Shown piece after piece: positions 50,020-63,880 of a stretch of DNA of 64,000 bases. The DNA is taken from NCBI GenBank assembly GCA_026745465.1, contig JACYXH010000473.1, positions 8,456,859 to 8,520,858 on the forward strand. Direction: 5' to 3'. The translations under genes and the position numbers were made by a program. Numbering within the stretch: the stretch's first letter is position 1; every line of letters begins with the position of its first letter. This DNA is from Lota lota (lineage: Eukaryota > Chordata > Actinopteri > Gadiformes > Lotidae). The notes under the pieces were generated by a model that worked only from the letters and a program-made list of their open reading frames with translations, was not told where the DNA came from and did no database searches.

Positions 50020-53000
50020 ATGGACTCAGCCGACTCTGAAGCGGTTCGATCAGCTCTGCGCGCTCAAGCTCAACGTTTGCAGCAGCATGAAGAACAACTC
50101 CATATTTTTCGGGATGAGCTGGTGGCGACGGCTAATCGCCAGGAGAACCAGGTGATCGGAGTGAGTGACCAGATTGCTCAGCTCATCACTCATTTTCAAC
50201 GTCTCGCTACGAGGGAGTCGTCTACTGGAGGGGACGCCGCCACTCCCGCTTCAACGTCTTCCATTGGAGATTCTACGGAAGCAAGGCCTTCCTCCTCGCC
50301 GTTTCCGCATCTCGCTCGTCCGGAGAGATTTTCTGGGGATTCCGGAGATTGCCGGGCATTCTTGACCCAGTGTGAACTCCATTTTGAGCTGCAGGCGGTC
50401 GCTTACCCTTCGGATAGAGCTAAAGTGGCGTTTATTATTTCACATCTTTCTGGAAGAGCAGAGTCATGGGCAGCAGCTGAGTGGAGCCAGAAGTATGCGG
50501 TATGTGACTCTTATATATGCTTTACTCAGACTTTTTCACAGATTTTTCAGCATGTTTCTCCCGGTAGGGAGGCTGCTCGTGCTTTGGTGGGATTACGACA
50601 AGCAAGAAGAAGGGTTTCGGACTACGCCATTGAGTTTCGCACTCTGGCTGCCGAGAGCGGCTGGAATGCTTTTGCTCTTTCTGATGCATTCCTGTGTGGA
50701 TTATCGGCTCAGGTGAAGGATCTCTTGGCACCTTTGGATTTACCAGCGGATTTGGATTCGCTTATAGCATTGGCTATTAAGATAGACAAAGGACTGCTGG
50801 ACTGGGAGAGAGAGGAACATCATGGAAGCAGTTTTTCAAGTGACCGGCAGAGGGAGCATTGGTCATCCAGAACTGCTCAGCGGTCTCAAACTGCTTCGTC
50901 AGACCTTCTCCGTCCGAGTACGTCTACCTCCAAAGTTCTTCATGGCACCTCTTCTGGTGAGTCCGGGACACTGGCAGCTGAGGAGCCGATGCAGTTGGGT
51001 AGAGCTCGCCTTTCTCCAGAGGAGCGACAACGTCGCATGAGAGAGGGACGCTGTCTCTATTGCGCCCAGCTGGGTCATCGTATTGCATTCTGTCCAGTAA
51101 AAGACGGGGGCTCATCAGTAAACCGGAGGGCGCTGGTTAGCCGTACACACATTCCTAGTTGTCCCCCTCGTCCCAAGGTTGAGGTCACCCTGACTAATGG
51201 TTCTGTTACACTTACGCAGGCGGTGTTAATGGATTCAGGCGCTGACACCAGCCTTATGGACATCAATCTCTCCAAGAAACTTCGTTTGGACCCTGTTCGG
51301 CTTTCCAAACCGTTGGAGGCAGCGGCTCTGGATGGCCAGCTACTCTGGAGGATTACGCACTGCACATCTCCAGTGACTGTGACTTTCTTGGATGGTCACA
51401 CTGAGACGTTAACTTTTCATCTGTTTGACTCTCCTGCACACCCAGTGGTTCTCGGGTTTCCGTGGTTCACATCTCACAATCCTCACATTGACTGGCTTTC
51501 GGGCAAGATTGTGGAATGGGGAGAAAACTGCAAACTGTCTTGTTTCGCCACGCGCATTGAGGTGGGTGGTAGTGAGACCGTTCCCGTCAATGGCAGTCAG
51601 GAGGAACCGACATCGGATTTTCCTGACCTCACCGGCGTTCCTGAATGCTACTTGGACTTAAGGGAGGTATTCAATAAGACTAAAGCCACTTCACTGCCCC
51701 CTCACAGACCTTATGACTGCGCCATTGATCTGCTGCCTGGTACATCCCCTCCCAAGGGCAGATTGTTTTCTCTGTCATCTCCTGAAATGGGCTCCATGAA
51801 GCAGTACGTGGAAGCTTCGCTTAAAGCTGGTATCATCCGTCCTTCGTCTTCTCCGGCCGGAGCTGGGTTTTTCTTCGTGGGTAAGAAGGACAACTCCCTA
51901 CGACCCTGTATCGATTACAGAGGACTTAATGACATTACTGTAAAGAACCGCTACCCTTTACCTCTGATGGCTACTGCCTTTGAACTCCTGCAGGGGGCCA
52001 AGCTTTTCACCAAGCTCGACCTCCGCAACGCTTACCACTTAGTCAGAATCAGAAGTGGTGATGAGTGGAAGACGGCATTCAATACTCCTACTGGTCATTA
52101 TGAGTATTTGGTAATGCCTTTTGGCCTCACCAACGCCCCTGCTGTGTTCCAGGCGTTGGTGAATGACGTTCTAAGAGACATGTTGAATGTTTTTGTGTTC
52201 GTCTACTTGGATGATATCCTCATTTTCTCTCCAGACTTGCAGACACACACCCAGTATGTGCGGCAGGTGCTACAGCGGTTGTTGGATAATCAGCTTTATG
52301 TTAAGGCTGAGAAGTGTGAATTCCACGTTACCACAGTTTCCTTCCTAGGTTTCGTGGTGTCTGAAGGAGAGTTCCGCATGGACTTGGACAAGGTGAGGGC
52401 GGTAGCTGAGTGGCCTACCCCTATCAATCGTAAACAAGTACAGCGGTTTCTGGGTTTTGCTAACTTTTACCGCAAATTTATCAGGAACTTTAGCACTGTT
52501 GCTGCTCCTCTCCATGATCTCACGTCTGTCAAGGTACCTTTCCAGTGGTCTCCGTCGGCTGAACAGTCATTCGCTCGCCTGAAGAGGAGTTTCTCCACTG
52601 CTCCGGTGCTCGTTCTGCCGGATCCTCATCGCCAGTTCGTGGTAGAGGTGGACGCATCCAACGTGGGTGTTGGTGCCGTCCTTTCTCAACGTTCCTCTGA
52701 GGATGGGCGGTTTCATCCCTGTGCTTTCCTTTCCCGCAAGCTGTCGGGGCCAGAGAGGAATTACGACATGGGGGACAGGGAGCTGTTGGCTGTTAAAGTG
52801 GCGCTGGAGGAGTGGCGTCACTGGCTGGAGGGGGCAGAGCACCCTTTTCTGGTGTGGACCGATCACAAGAACCTGGAGTACCTTCGATCGGCTAAGAGAC
52901 TGAATGCACGACAGGCGAGATGGGCTTTGTTCTTTACCAGATTTAACTTTACTCTGTCATATCGTCCTGGCTCTAAGAATGTCAAACCTGATGCTTTGTC

Positions 53001-53793
53001 TCGCTTGTTTGACCCTGACCCATCTCCCTTAGCTCCTACTAACATTTTGCCAGACTCCTGTATTATAGGAGCTGTCACTTGGGAGGTGGAGGCGAAGGTG
53101 AAAGAGGCACTGGAGGGTTTAGATATTCCTGAGGAATGTCCTCCAAATCGTCTGTTTGTTCCTCCTGAGCTACGTTCCCAGGTCATTCATTGGGCTCACA
53201 CATCGTTGCTCACCTGCCACCCTGGATCCAAGAGGACCATGTTCGTGGTGAAGCAGCGTTTCTGGTGGCCATCCATGAAGACGGAGGTGATGGAGTATGT
53301 TGCGGCCTGTCCAGTTTGCGCTCGGAACAAGACTTCTCGCCAAGCATCCGCGGGTCTTCTACAGCCTCTGCCAGTTCCCAAGCGACCATGGTCGGACATT
53401 TCCCTGGATTTTGTCACTGGACTACCCCCTTCTGACGGTAACACTGCCGTTCTTACGGTAGTGGACAGGTTTACTAAAATGGTTCATTTCATTCCTCTGC
53501 CGAAATTACCCTCCGCCAAAGAAACGTCGGAGGTTATGCTCTCTCACGTTTTTCGGTTACATGGATTACCTGCAGATGTGGTGTCGGATCGAGGCCCCCA
53601 GTTTGTCTCGCAGTTCTGGAGGGCGTTCTGTAAGCTTATTGGGGCCACAGTCAGCCTGTCGTCTGGATATCATCCTCAGTCCAATGGTCAGACGGAGAGA
53701 CTCAACCAAGAGATGGAGACAGGTCTTCGCTGCCTTGTCTCTCGTAACCCAGCCACGGTCCAAACATCTGTTGTGGGTGGAATATGCCCATAA
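50020..53793 (+). CDS. Ty3/gypsy gag-pol, single frame, up to integrase
   Basis: 1,257 codons with gag and pol fused, as in the chromodomain sushi group. Gag ends in a CCHC knuckle [14 protein letters not shown] near residue 345. Protease MDSGADTS near 404; reverse transcriptase with YLDDIL near 728; RNase H from about VDASNVGVG near 870; integrase HHCC near 1057-1105 and catalytic Asp/Asp/Glu near 1130, 1188 and 1225 ([23 protein letters not shown]). The frame runs off into about a dozen foreign residues and a stop just after the integrase core, near 53,757, where the frame changes. ATG 50020 is chosen as the first after the LTR. Confidence 0.9.
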   Translation: MDSADSEAVRSALRAQAQRLQQHEEQLHIFRDELVATANRQENQVIGVSDQIAQLITHFQRLATRESSTGGDAATPASTSSIGDSTEARPSSSPFPHLARPERFSGDSGDCRAFLTQCELHFELQAVAYPSDRAKVAFIISHLSGRAESWAAAEWSQKYAVCDSYICFTQTFSQIFQHVSPGREAARALVGLRQARRRVSDYAIEFRTLAAESGWNAFALSDAFLCGLSAQVKDLLAPLDLPADLDSLIALAIKIDKGLLDWEREEHHGSSFSSDRQREHWSSRTAQRSQTASSDLLRPSTSTSKVLHGTSSGESGTLAAEEPMQLGRARLSPEERQRRMREGRCLYCAQLGHRIAFCPVKDGGSSVNRRALVSRTHIPSCPPRPKVEVTLTNGSVTLTQAVLMDSGADTSLMDINLSKKLRLDPVRLSKPLEAAALDGQLLWRITHCTSPVTVTFLDGHTETLTFHLFDSPAHPVVLGFPWFTSHNPHIDWLSGKIVEWGENCKLSCFATRIEVGGSETVPVNGSQEEPTSDFPDLTGVPECYLDLREVFNKTKATSLPPHRPYDCAIDLLPGTSPPKGRLFSLSSPEMGSMKQYVEASLKAGIIRPSSSPAGAGFFFVGKKDNSLRPCIDYRGLNDITVKNRYPLPLMATAFELLQGAKLFTKLDLRNAYHLVRIRSGDEWKTAFNTPTGHYEYLVMPFGLTNAPAVFQALVNDVLRDMLNVFVFVYLDDILIFSPDLQTHTQYVRQVLQRLLDNQLYVKAEKCEFHVTTVSFLGFVVSEGEFRMDLDKVRAVAEWPTPINRKQVQRFLGFANFYRKFIRNFSTVAAPLHDLTSVKVPFQWSPSAEQSFARLKRSFSTAPVLVLPDPHRQFVVEVDASNVGVGAVLSQRSSEDGRFHPCAFLSRKLSGPERNYDMGDRELLAVKVALEEWRHWLEGAEHPFLVWTDHKNLEYLRSAKRLNARQARWALFFTRFNFTLSYRPGSKNVKPDALSRLFDPDPSPLAPTNILPDSCIIGAVTWEVEAKVKEALEGLDIPEECPPNRLFVPPELRSQVIHWAHTSLLTCHPGSKRTMFVVKQRFWWPSMKTEVMEYVAACPVCARNKTSRQASAGLLQPLPVPKRPWSDISLDFVTGLPPSDGNTAVLTVVDRFTKMVHFIPLPKLPSAKETSEVMLSHVFRLHGLPADVVSDRGPQFVSQFWRAFCKLIGATVSLSSGYHPQSNGQTERLNQEMETGLRCLVSRNPATVQTSVVGGICP

Positions 53794-54463
53794 CACCCTA
53801 CCCTGTTCATCTATTGGTATGTCCCCATTCGAATGTGCCTATGGTTACCAGCCCCCCTTGTTTCCCGCACTCGAGCGTGAGGTGGGGGTCCCTTCCGCTG
53901 TGGCTTTGGTCAGACGTTGTCGACGGACCTGGACGAGGGCTCGTCAGGTTCTCATGAGGAGCAGAGCTGTCTACAAGAGACAGGCCGACCGGCGGAGGTC
54001 CGCTGCGCCTCATTATCGTGTGGGTCAGAAGGTGTGGCTGGCTACCAAGGACTTACCACTGCGCACTGAGTGTCGTAAGTTGGCCCCTCGTTTTGTGGGC
54101 CCGTTTCCGGTGTCCAAGATTGTTAATCCTGTGGCTGTTACGTTGAAGCTTCCCAGGTCCATGAGGGTTCACCCCACGTTTCACGTGAGCAAGGTCAAGC
54201 CCGTCGAGGAGAGTGCTTTGGTGCCTGCCACGTCTCCTCCTCCACCTCCTCGCCTCATTGACGGGGGTCCCGTGTATACTGTCCGACGTCTCTTGGCAGT
54301 TCGGAAACGGGGGCGTGGACGTCAGTTCTTGGTGGATTGGGAGGGGTACGGTCCTGAGGAAAGGACCTGGGTCTCGGCCAGTAACATACTGGATCCCAGT
54401 CTTATTCAGGATTTCTACCTGCTCCATCCTGCGGTGCCTGGGCCGTCCAGTGTTCGGCCTTAG
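53758..54463 (+). pseudogene. Ty3/gypsy integrase C-terminus and chromodomain, out of frame
   Basis: Continues the integrase in another frame from about 53,758: [18 protein letters not shown], then a GPY/F-type region ([33 protein letters not shown]), then a chromodomain near 54,270-54,420 ([15 protein letters not shown]). The frame remains open further upstream by chance, so the join near 53,757 is the informative point; it is consistent with loss of two bases. The chromodomain steers integration in this group. Confidence 0.85.
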
Positions 54464-54475
54464 AGGGAGGGGTAC

Positions 54476-54829
54476 TGTCATGTTCCTGCTTTTATTTTGA
54501 GTCTCTGTCTGTTTGTTTCACTTCCTGTTTTATTTTGAAATTTATCTGCTTCCTCAGTCCCATGCTTAAATACGCACGCGTTCCATTTCCCTGTGCCAGA
54601 TTGTCTTCATTCGTTCGTTACTCGCTCCAGCTTTTTTTCCCGCGTTAGCTTTTTCTCAGTGTTCATATGCAATTCCTAGTGTTTGTTTTCCCCCGTCTTT
54701 ACCAGACAATTGTTGTAGTTCTGACGACGGATATCTATCTGCCATTTTTGTCCCTTTGAACAATTAAAATTTCTTAACTATAATTCCCTGTCCGAGTCGT
54801 GCATTTGAGTCCGCCATTGTACCCTGACA
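54476..54829 (+). repeat. Ty3/gypsy 3' LTR
   Basis: 354 bp, about 97% identical by eye to the 5' LTR. Confidence 0.95.
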
Positions 54830-54834
54830 ACTAG

Positions 54835-57250
54835 AAGGCCCATCAGCACACTGTACAGTATGTTCATTTATTAATGCAACTCAAACAATTCCAGTTCAAC
54901 GGTCTTCTGAACTTAGTTCCTCATTTAGGGCCGGCCCGAATACACAATTTCAAGCTTTGAATAACTGTTGGGTTTACTGAACGAATATTCCAAGAGTTCA
55001 TTTAAAAACAAAACAAAAATGGAAATTCACAGTGCGTATCTTTCCCTGTCTGACTCCGAGCCGGCGGAGACAACTGCTGCAGAATCACGTTTTTAATCAG
55101 CAGATCGTTTTAGTATAGCATAACGCAAAAAGCAAAACTACAATATCATGTAGGATTGCTGCGTGACAGTGGCTTTCGGAAGCCACACATTGGTCCAAAT
55201 CCGACGCGGTTACGGCAGCGCTTCAGTGTAGCCTAAAAGTTTCAGAAGACAAAAGAGTTCCATTGCATAGAGTACAGATAAGGTGGTTTGAACGTTGTGC
55301 AAAGTTTGGATGAAATTGCATGGCAGGACTAGCGCTATAAGAGAAATCACACAGGCGCTATTGTAAACAGATTGCCAGAAAATGAAAAAAAGATTGCTCC
55401 AAATTCTATTCTTGTTTATCCAATTACCAACCCGTTATCATTAGTAGGTAGAGCGTTTTGGAATATTTTGCCTTTGTTTAAACATTGAAATAGCAGCTAA
55501 ATACTTTCATTATTAAAACCATAATCCCCCTGCTTGCCGCAACCAACTAGTGGTAGCGCCACCGACATTAATAAATTATTATTAATGTTATTAATAAATA
55601 ATGGTATGATTTCTGATTAAATGTTAAGATTCTCATTCTAATTGAGTCTGTCTAATTATTAATCGCTATCTATGCACCGACCCCATCAGAGACATCCATG
55701 CACCACCGCAACTAGCGCAAGACACAGATCCAGTACAGTCAATGGAGCCAACCACAGACTAAGCCATAGAACGCACATCTATTGATTCTAGTATAATCCA
55801 GAATCTATAATAATCTAGACCAAAGATGCCTTTGAGGAGCCCTAGTGTTCTCTCGTGATAGGCAGTACTTTGCTTGGAAGACTTATCGCCAATTTTCAAC
55901 CGCAGTGTCTAGACACACAAGGGACACTCTTTTTCAAAAGGAATTCCTTTAAAACCTTTCGAGGAATGTTTTCAGTACACCGAACAAAGAACCAAAACGG
56001 TGCAACGTTTATGATAACCATCGCAGACAGGATGGGGAACAAAACAGGGTAGCGAACTCTGAGAAAAATGCCCCGTAATTTTCAGGTTTGATTTCTTCAG
56101 CTGCCCACCAATCCCCCCGCCAAACATTTGCTCGTTCCCTTGTTGACATCCCTCGCGTTGTCAAGGTTACGTCTGAAGTATACGTCAAGGGTGAAAGCGT
56201 GACGAAGCGTCTCTGTAGAGAGAATATGGTGCCGGGTCTGGACATCGAGAGGAAACCGAAATAGCTGTGCGCTGAAACTAAACGGACGGGCCATTACCTG
56301 CAGAGGGCCACAGATTCAACCCACCCCGACAATTGATGTGTCCGGTATATACCACGTGTCCCTGACCACGGCTCTGAACCCTTATCTGGCCCCCCTGGAA
56401 ATGTGAGTCTTGCTCACATCCGAATGGCTTGGAATGGAAATGTATGTTGGCGGAAGGCGGCCGAGACAAAGAGTAAATACAAACAAGTGAGAACGAGCCA
56501 TGAGGTTATGCTATCATACTTTGTCTGCCCAGCTGGAACCGATTGGGGGGGCATCGCTAGAATAGAAAACAAATTCCTCTTGGGAGGTCCATCCTTCTCC
56601 CCATAGGGATTCTGGGAGATTGTCCTTGTCCATTTAAAAAGGCCTACGGTTGTGGGATGAAGGGAACTAAATCTGGGCCAGTGAGGCACTTGGAGACTAG
56701 AGCTTAAATGATTCCAACTACCAATTGCCTTCTCGGTCGATTAATACATCAATTGCTTTGTTTTGTTGATTAAATCATTCACTTTCTATACAATTTCTAT
56801 CAAATGTAATAAATTAAGCCCAATAAGGCATTATTTTGCTTGCTCTTTGTGAAACTTGTATTCATATAAGTAAAACAAGTTTTACTATTTGATTTAAAAA
56901 ACATAAGAAAATATAAGCATTTCTGAAGCTAAGGCAAGCAAATGTTAATTATTTTTATCTGATGCATGGCCCTAACCAAGAAATAGGTAGACATTTCACT
57001 CAATTGACTAAATTGTTGGAGTACTGTGGTTTTTGGGTGAGCATCAAAACCTGAGACGATTAATTGATTGCCAAATTACGATCAGATTAAATGCATGTCG
57101 ACCAATCAACCGACAAAATAGTTCCTACACTATCTGACACCGTAATCGAAATAGATATTGGCATCAGACTTGATACAGAAAAACGATTCACAGATCAAAA
57201 TTCGTTTCATTACCCTATCGGAGTCTAATTTCAGCGCTTTCGCTAAGACG
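54835..57250. other. Intergenic or downstream tmem168 sequence, no gene recognised
   Basis: Mostly AT-rich single-copy-looking sequence. Short frames at 56,009-56,690 on both strands have no recognisable domains or splice signals. The remaining tmem168 C-terminal exon or exons should lie on the minus strand left of 57,256 but were not found here. Confidence 0.4.
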
Positions 57251-57255
57251 CTTAC

Positions 57256-59284
57256 CGGCTAGCGCCCAGGCGCCGGTGCCCTTCTGGGTGTGTCCGCTGT
57301 AGAACGCCAGGTAGGTGTCGTGGCGCGGGCCGTCGGAGTTTGGTTGCGGAGTTTGGCCTGGACCGACTCCAGGGTCACCCCGCCGGTGGAGTAGTCGCAG
57401 CAGAACGTATCGATCATGTGGTGGGAGAAGAGGCGCCGCACGCTGTTGAGGATGCCGGTGGAGCGCAGGTTCAACTCCTGCGCCCGCTCGGGGGATAGCA
57501 GGCTGGGCTGGCCGTCGGCGCTGGAAGAAATACAACACAATTTGTATGAATCCATCGGTTAGGGAGGGTTGATGGACGATGGAAAAGGACAGGAAATCTG
57601 ATTTTATATATTGAAATTGTAACTGAAAAGGCACGGATGAGGTGAGAAGAGGCAGCAACGAGAGAAGCCAGTAAAGATAAGTAAGGAGCGATGAGGAAAT
57701 ATGAGAGTAATTGTAAAAGAGGAATACACAGCAACATTGACCATTTACTATTTAGTAAATTAGCGCTATTATCAGAAATGTCATTAAAGGGCAGTTAGGG
57801 GTAAGACAGTGTGCAACTGTCAGAGCCAGACAGGATTCCAGGATAATGGGAAAGGAGAAAAAAAATTAAAGTCTCAACAAAAAGGCAACACTTAGTTTAA
57901 TTGAATCTAGAAACAATAAAGGATGGCAAGAGCAATTAAAAACAATTGCTGTTGTTGAATACGATCGATACATGCTAAATAAATAAAAATCCAAGTTGGA
58001 AGTGTTTTTGTTGCACTTGAATCACAGTTCATTGTTAGCCTTGGCAATAGGACATGCACAGAGAGAGGAAGAGAGAGGAGAACATTTGAGTGGCGAAGAA
58101 CAGTTGGGACAAAGAGACCAAAAATGTACTACGCTGGAATAGAACGAGAGACAGAAGGGCGATGGAACCGTTTCTATGTGTGCTTGCACAAATGTGTTCC
58201 CTGGAGAACAGTTAGTCCTCTGTCATTGCCTTCTAGCAAAGCGCATACACACCCCTCCATAAAATAAATATTCACACGAATCTTTTACACACTCACACGC
58301 AGATGACTCAATAATTAAAGCAATGCGCGTACATGCACACTGACTCACGCACGCCAAGGCTTGACATGAGACACGGAGAGAGCTAAACACAGACACGGGC
58401 GGACAATCGTGGCGATGTTCTCTAGAAAAACACATCGTTAGAAGGCCTTCTTTTAAGTGGAAAAACATCTATAGGAACTACGGGACACATGCTAACATCT
58501 TGCTAACGCTACCATAGGCCAGCTATGAGATGGAGAAAGATACTGACATTAAGCCCTAAGAAATACAAAGCACCTGTCGGTTGCACACGTAAACAAAAAC
58601 ACAAACCAAGAATGAATGATATGCTGATTCTAAAATGTGCCGGCTATTGGCTATTAACGTCAAATAGCTGTCCAGATTAAGAAAAAGATGCTGACATTAA
58701 GCCCTAAGAAATACAAAGCACCTATAGGCACGTAAACAAACAAAGAAGGGTGAAAGAAAAAACGGATTCAGCCAGTTTCAAATGAGTTTGGCAACCGGGA
58801 GAAAACCCTGGCTGATAGTAGCTGGCAGCCAACGAATAACTGCTCCAACTTTGTATACCGGTGAAAGAGCGCAGTCCCTCAAGGGCCTCCACAAACATTA
58901 GCAAGCACGCCGTATGCATAGTTATCAGCCCACTTATCCACACGCTTTTCTGTTAACTACAGAGCCACCTGAATGGGATTGATAGGATGTTATAGAAAAC
59001 AAACAAACAGAAGCTGCATTGCATACACATGTGCATGCATCACATGCAAGATAGGGATGGCCTAGAGTAATAGAGGGAGAGGGGACACACAGAAAGACAG
59101 AGACAGAGACAGAGACATTTTACGCAGCCATTGTTATTGCTTAAGCCCAAACACATGCATGTTCAACACGTGTTGTGCTGCAAACTGGCAGCTTTCCCTG
59201 TTACAAGCTGCCCCTTGGGAGAGCCTATGTCCTCAGATGAGTGGAACTGATGCACACGTGCATAATTCATGACCTTCGAACCCA

Positions 59285-59324
<40 letters not shown>

Positions 59325-61045
59325 CTGCAGAAGGCTGTTTGTACTCCCAGGGCATACCTGTGTGCATATGTATGTGCATGTATGTATGCATGTATGTATG
59401 TATGCCGTTTGTGTGCATGTGTATGCGTATGTGTGTCTCTACCTGCATAAGGCCGTAGGTATGACTAGGGCGTAGCCAACGCAGGTTCCCCCCAGGCAGC
59501 TGCCCAGGTCGTGGAAGAGGCCGTGGGCCAGGGACTCCAGGGGAACAACCACCAGCAGGGCATTCAGGAAGAGGCCATTGGTGGGCTGGGGAATACATGT
59601 AGAATAGAATAACAATCACATACATGAGGAATAAGAGGAAGCGGTGAATGCATTGTAACCTGCTTGATATTTTGTATTGCCATTTTTTGTCAATCTTTGG
59701 CAGGCATTCCAGGTTTAGAGAACTGGTTAATATAACTGAGTTACAAATTGTAGAATTTACGATAACGGTTAAGGTAAGACATTGAATTAAATGTACATAG
59801 CGTTAAATCTATCTTTTGGGGACGAACCTATTGTGAGAAGGTAGTCCATTATTTCCATCTGTTTATATCATCCCTTAGGTGCTATCATACAAAAGGCCTA
59901 TAAGCCTATGGATATATAGATTTGTTCAGCTCTATCCAAACCACACTTGGGTTTTTGTGTCCAAGGGAAACATCCCCACGACATGATTCTGCATCCGCCA
60001 TCTTCTGCACCTAATCTTTTTATATCCCCGTCCAAAATCGTAGCAGGTTGACAGTAAGACCTAGAACATTCTGTCACTAACTTTTTTCCCAAATGCTTGC
60101 CTATTTTCCCTGGTTCACTTTTCCATAAACTATTCAATTTACACAGACTATAAACTACAGTTGACATGTGTATTCTGTATGTGGTAAACAAGCTGAATTC
60201 GGTCCAGGATTATTATCATGTTCTCTACTTTGTACTATATTTACTTAATTATTTACCGTATTATTTCTGTTATTGTGAGTATTGAGTCATTTGGCAGTCG
60301 CTTTCCTCCAAAGCGACTTCAGATGGGAACAGGTTGGGCATTAACGACATGCTTCTGAAAATCGCTTTGGATAAAAGAGACTAACAGATTTTTGTAACAG
60401 CAAGCAACCCATCACTAGTACACACTGGGCATGCTATGGGCCTTCTATTAGTCTTCCATATAAGATAAAATAGTAGAATACAAATGCTGGACCTGTTCAA
60501 CCAAGTATTCTGACATAGCGTTGACCTTTCAACTGATTATTCAACATCAGGTTTCTTGTTACATGCAAAACGACATTCTATTGCAGTTTAGAGTGAATTT
60601 CCCCTCGGAGATGAGTAGACCCATCCCCTCTTCAGCTGCTCAAATCTGTTCAAACCGCATAGGCGTCACAATACAACTACCGTCCATAACCCATTCAAAA
60701 CATGCACCAGCAACGACACCGTGCGCCTGGATCTGCATCCAGCAAAACGCCGTCCTACCTGCCAGCCCACGCGCCCAGGATGGCGGTGGACACCACGCAG
60801 AAGAGCACCAGGCGCTCCGAGATGAGGCAGGAGTTCCTGATGCCCCGCGACGCCATGACTCTTTCCAGGCGTCCGCGGCTGTCGGAGCGCAGCGCCCGCA
60901 GCGTCCTCTGGCACTGGCTGAGCTCGGCGTGGAAGCCCCCCCGCCCCCCCAGCGTGACGAGCAGCACCACGTGGCACGCCATCCAGAACAAGCTGAACAC
61001 ACAGAAGCCCGGGATCACCGGGTACCACGTCTCCAAGGGGCCCGT
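57256..61045 (-). CDS. tmem168: TMEM168 multi-pass membrane protein, three internal exons
   Basis: Minus-strand exons: 61045-60759 ([20 protein letters not shown] and [20 protein letters not shown]), 59585-59443 ([33 protein letters not shown]) and 57520-57256 ([36 protein letters not shown], later [12 protein letters not shown]). Order and spacing match vertebrate TMEM168, an ER/nuclear-membrane protein of uncertain function. Splice sites are canonical. Two small frame changes occur, near 60,770 and near 57,350, both in GC-rich sequence. The N-terminal exon lies beyond the window's right edge and the C-terminal end is not found. Fish often have two copies (a/b); which this is cannot be told. 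Confidence 0.85.
59287..59321. repeat. (GT)n microsatellite
   Basis: About 17 GT dinucleotides, followed by GTATGCAT-type degenerate repeats to 59,440, directly beside the donor of the middle tmem168 exon. Confidence 0.9.
60285..60390. mobile_element. SINE-like 3' fragment
   Basis: Includes GGCAGTCGCTTTCCTCCAAA and AAATCGCTTTGGATAAAAGA, the conserved tail of a widespread fish repeat also represented at 38,213-38,300. Confidence 0.55.
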
Positions 61046-61999
61046 CTAAAGGGATGGGGGGGGGGGGGGGGGGAATACGTTTAGACTGAATAGCTTTAGG
61101 CTACATTAAAAAGGCCCCTGTTTTACCATCAGGTTGTGATGATGATTTGCCATAACAAGCCGTTACAATTTAGGAGACTTTTTCAAGAATTGTTGGTCAC
61201 ACATCATATATTCCAAGGGGTCAGGAAAGAACAGCAAAACAAACGGTGCAAGTGTTTTGTTCAGACGATTAACACCTATTATATAAAACGAAGAAGTGAT
61301 TTCTACATCATCGCAGCTACTATTCGCTACTGCCGGAAACTATTTCACTCCAAAAGACAAGTTGGTACAGTCCACTGGGTAGGCTGGTGGGGTGGGGTGG
61401 GGGGGGGGGGGATTTAATGGCTTGTAATGGCTTCCTCAGCATCACACCTGGTAGTTAAATAGGGGCTCTTTAAATAATGCAATATTAAAAAAGAATGTAA
61501 CTAAAGTGATACTGCATCATTAGGCGGAAACATGAAACTGCTCCTTGAGGGCACGCACATCTAATTTTGTGAAATGATTGAGTTTTTATTTTATAAAAAC
61601 CTCCTTATTTCTTAACAAGCAGTAACAGGGGAACATAATCACTCAGGTAATGCAAAAGTATTCAATTATTCTTCCACCGCCACCCAGTGGTGGTGGAAGA
61701 ATAACACACCCGCCACCCTATCATATATATATATATGATAGGATTTTAATTTGTTAATAATATAATAATTATATAATATATAACATATATATATATATAA
61801 TATAATAATCGCCCCCCCCAGGGGGGGGGGGGCGATCATTCTTTCACAAACACGTTTCTTTCACAAACACGTAGACAAATGCATGCACGTGCGCCCGTGT
61901 ATCCACGCACATACACACGCACACTATTTTATTCATGCTTGCTGTTCTGTCCAATCATTCGTACACATACACACATATACACGCACACACACACAAAGA

Positions 62000-62109
<110 letters not shown>

Positions 62110-62363
62110 GTCTCCAGCTAGCCATCACTGGCATCACAGTTCATCGGCTGCAGAGTTGGAGTCATAAAACCTGCCAGTGTTTATTCAAACCCTGTCCATT
62201 CACTCATTCACTCTTTAAGTGGAGCCATCATTCCATATAATGAAAGCAGTAGAACAACAACAACAACAACTTTCAACCAAAACCATAAGCCTGCAGTCAG
62301 AAATGCAATACTGCTGTTCCTGGACACCTGCAGATCAAGGTTAGAGTATCATATGAGGTTTTG

Positions 62364-62370
<7 letters not shown>

Positions 62371-62418
<48 letters not shown>
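62371..62418. repeat. (CA)n microsatellite
   Basis: About 24 CA dinucleotides. Confidence 0.95.
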
Positions 62419-62419
<1 letters not shown>

Positions 62420-62869
62420 TACAGGCACACAACCCACTGCTAGACCCTAGTCTCACTCTATCTCGCTCCCATATTCATCTCTCATCTTTGAATATCCCCC
62501 CTTCACACACACCCCACCCAACCTTCCTTCCCTCGTCCTCTATCATCCTTCATCCTCCTCTTTTTTTTTACTCCTCCTCTTCCTCCTTCCAGCCGTCGAC
62601 CCCAACCTCCATCACCTCCCCCTCCACCTCTCTCCCTCCAACTCTCGGCCTCCACCTTTCTCCCCCTCTCTCCCTACGTCTCTCTCTCTCTCCTTCCAGC
62701 ATCCTAAAGGCCTGGGTTTGATAATGACATTTCAATCTGTAATGTACTCTGGTCGTGACTCACCAACAGATGGCTGTGCCAAGCACACTTTCTCTGTCTT
62801 TGCAGTGCCCCAGTTACCAATAAAAAGAACCCATAAATAAACTAGTGTCCAAAACTAGTGTAAAACTGT

Positions 62870-62982
<113 letters not shown>

Positions 62983-63419
62983 TTTTGAAATGTGATACTT
63001 TGTAGATGCTGTGGAGCTTGTTGCTTGAGCAATACAACTATTGTTGCCCAAACTAAAACTTAGGACCTCATTAATGATGAAATGGAGCACACACAGGGAT
63101 TGTAAAGAAACTCGCAAACATGGACAGACACACACACACACACACACATGCGCACACATACACCCTCACACAGACACACGCACACCTTTAATCCAATCGA
63201 TTCATAATTAAAATAATTTAATAACATAAGGTTATTAACTCTCATCAAGATAAGTGATCTATGTATTAATTCCCGGGGCCACAGGGATGGTTGGCATTAG
63301 CAAGGAGCAACACACTCATTACGCATCACACATTGGCAACAAAAGCTGCTAAAGATCCAAAGATTTTTACAGATCCATTTGTTAATTATTTACATTAAGA
63401 AGTCTTCGTTACTCTAAAA

Positions 63420-63880
63420 GCCGCGTGAGTGAAAGGAAGAGAGTGAGAGAGCGAGCAAGGGAGAGAGTAGGGGCGAGAGAGTGAAAGGAAGAGTGAGAGC
63501 GAGCAAGGGAGAGAGAAGGCGCTAGAGAGGTACAAGGAGGGAGAGAGAGCAGGACAGAGTGAAAGGAAGAGGGAGAGAGTATGAGTGAGACAGACAGGAA
63601 CGAGAGAGAGAGCGAGTATGAGTGAGAGAAAAAGAGTAGGAGTGAGAGACAGGCAAGAGAGAGGGACAAAGAAAGATAGAGGGAGTAGTAGAGTGAGAGA
63701 GTGTAATCAAGCAATTGAAAGGAGTGAGAGAGTAAAAGCAAGAGATGTGGAGAAAGAGTGAGAGAGTGAAAGGGAGAGAGTGAGTCAGCGAGAAAGAGCA
63801 CGAGCAAGAGAGTAAAAGCAAGAGAGAGTCAGAGTGAGAGAAGAAGCAAGAGAGTATGAGCAAAAGAGAGAGAGAGAGTC
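63420..63880. repeat. GA-rich degenerate tract
   Basis: Purine-rich GAGAGAGTGAAAGGAAGAG-type sequence over about 460 bp with no fixed period; the long minus-strand Ser/Leu-rich frames are by-products. Confidence 0.9.

Larger units (their letters stand above)
49651..54829 (+). mobile_element. Ty3/gypsy LTR retrotransposon, Sushi-type (chromodomain)
   Basis: LTRs 49651-50003 and 54476-54829 enclose gag-pol. Both begin TGTCATGTTCCTGC and end ACCCTGACA. They differ by about eight substitutions and one indel, so insertion is older than the ERV. A polypurine tract AGAGGGAGGGG precedes the 3' LTR. No tRNA primer site is obvious: the start codon lies only 17 nt after the LTR, which fits the self-priming known in the Tf1/sushi group. 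Flanks AAGAC and ACTAG do not match. One frame change in integrase disables it. Confidence 0.95.
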
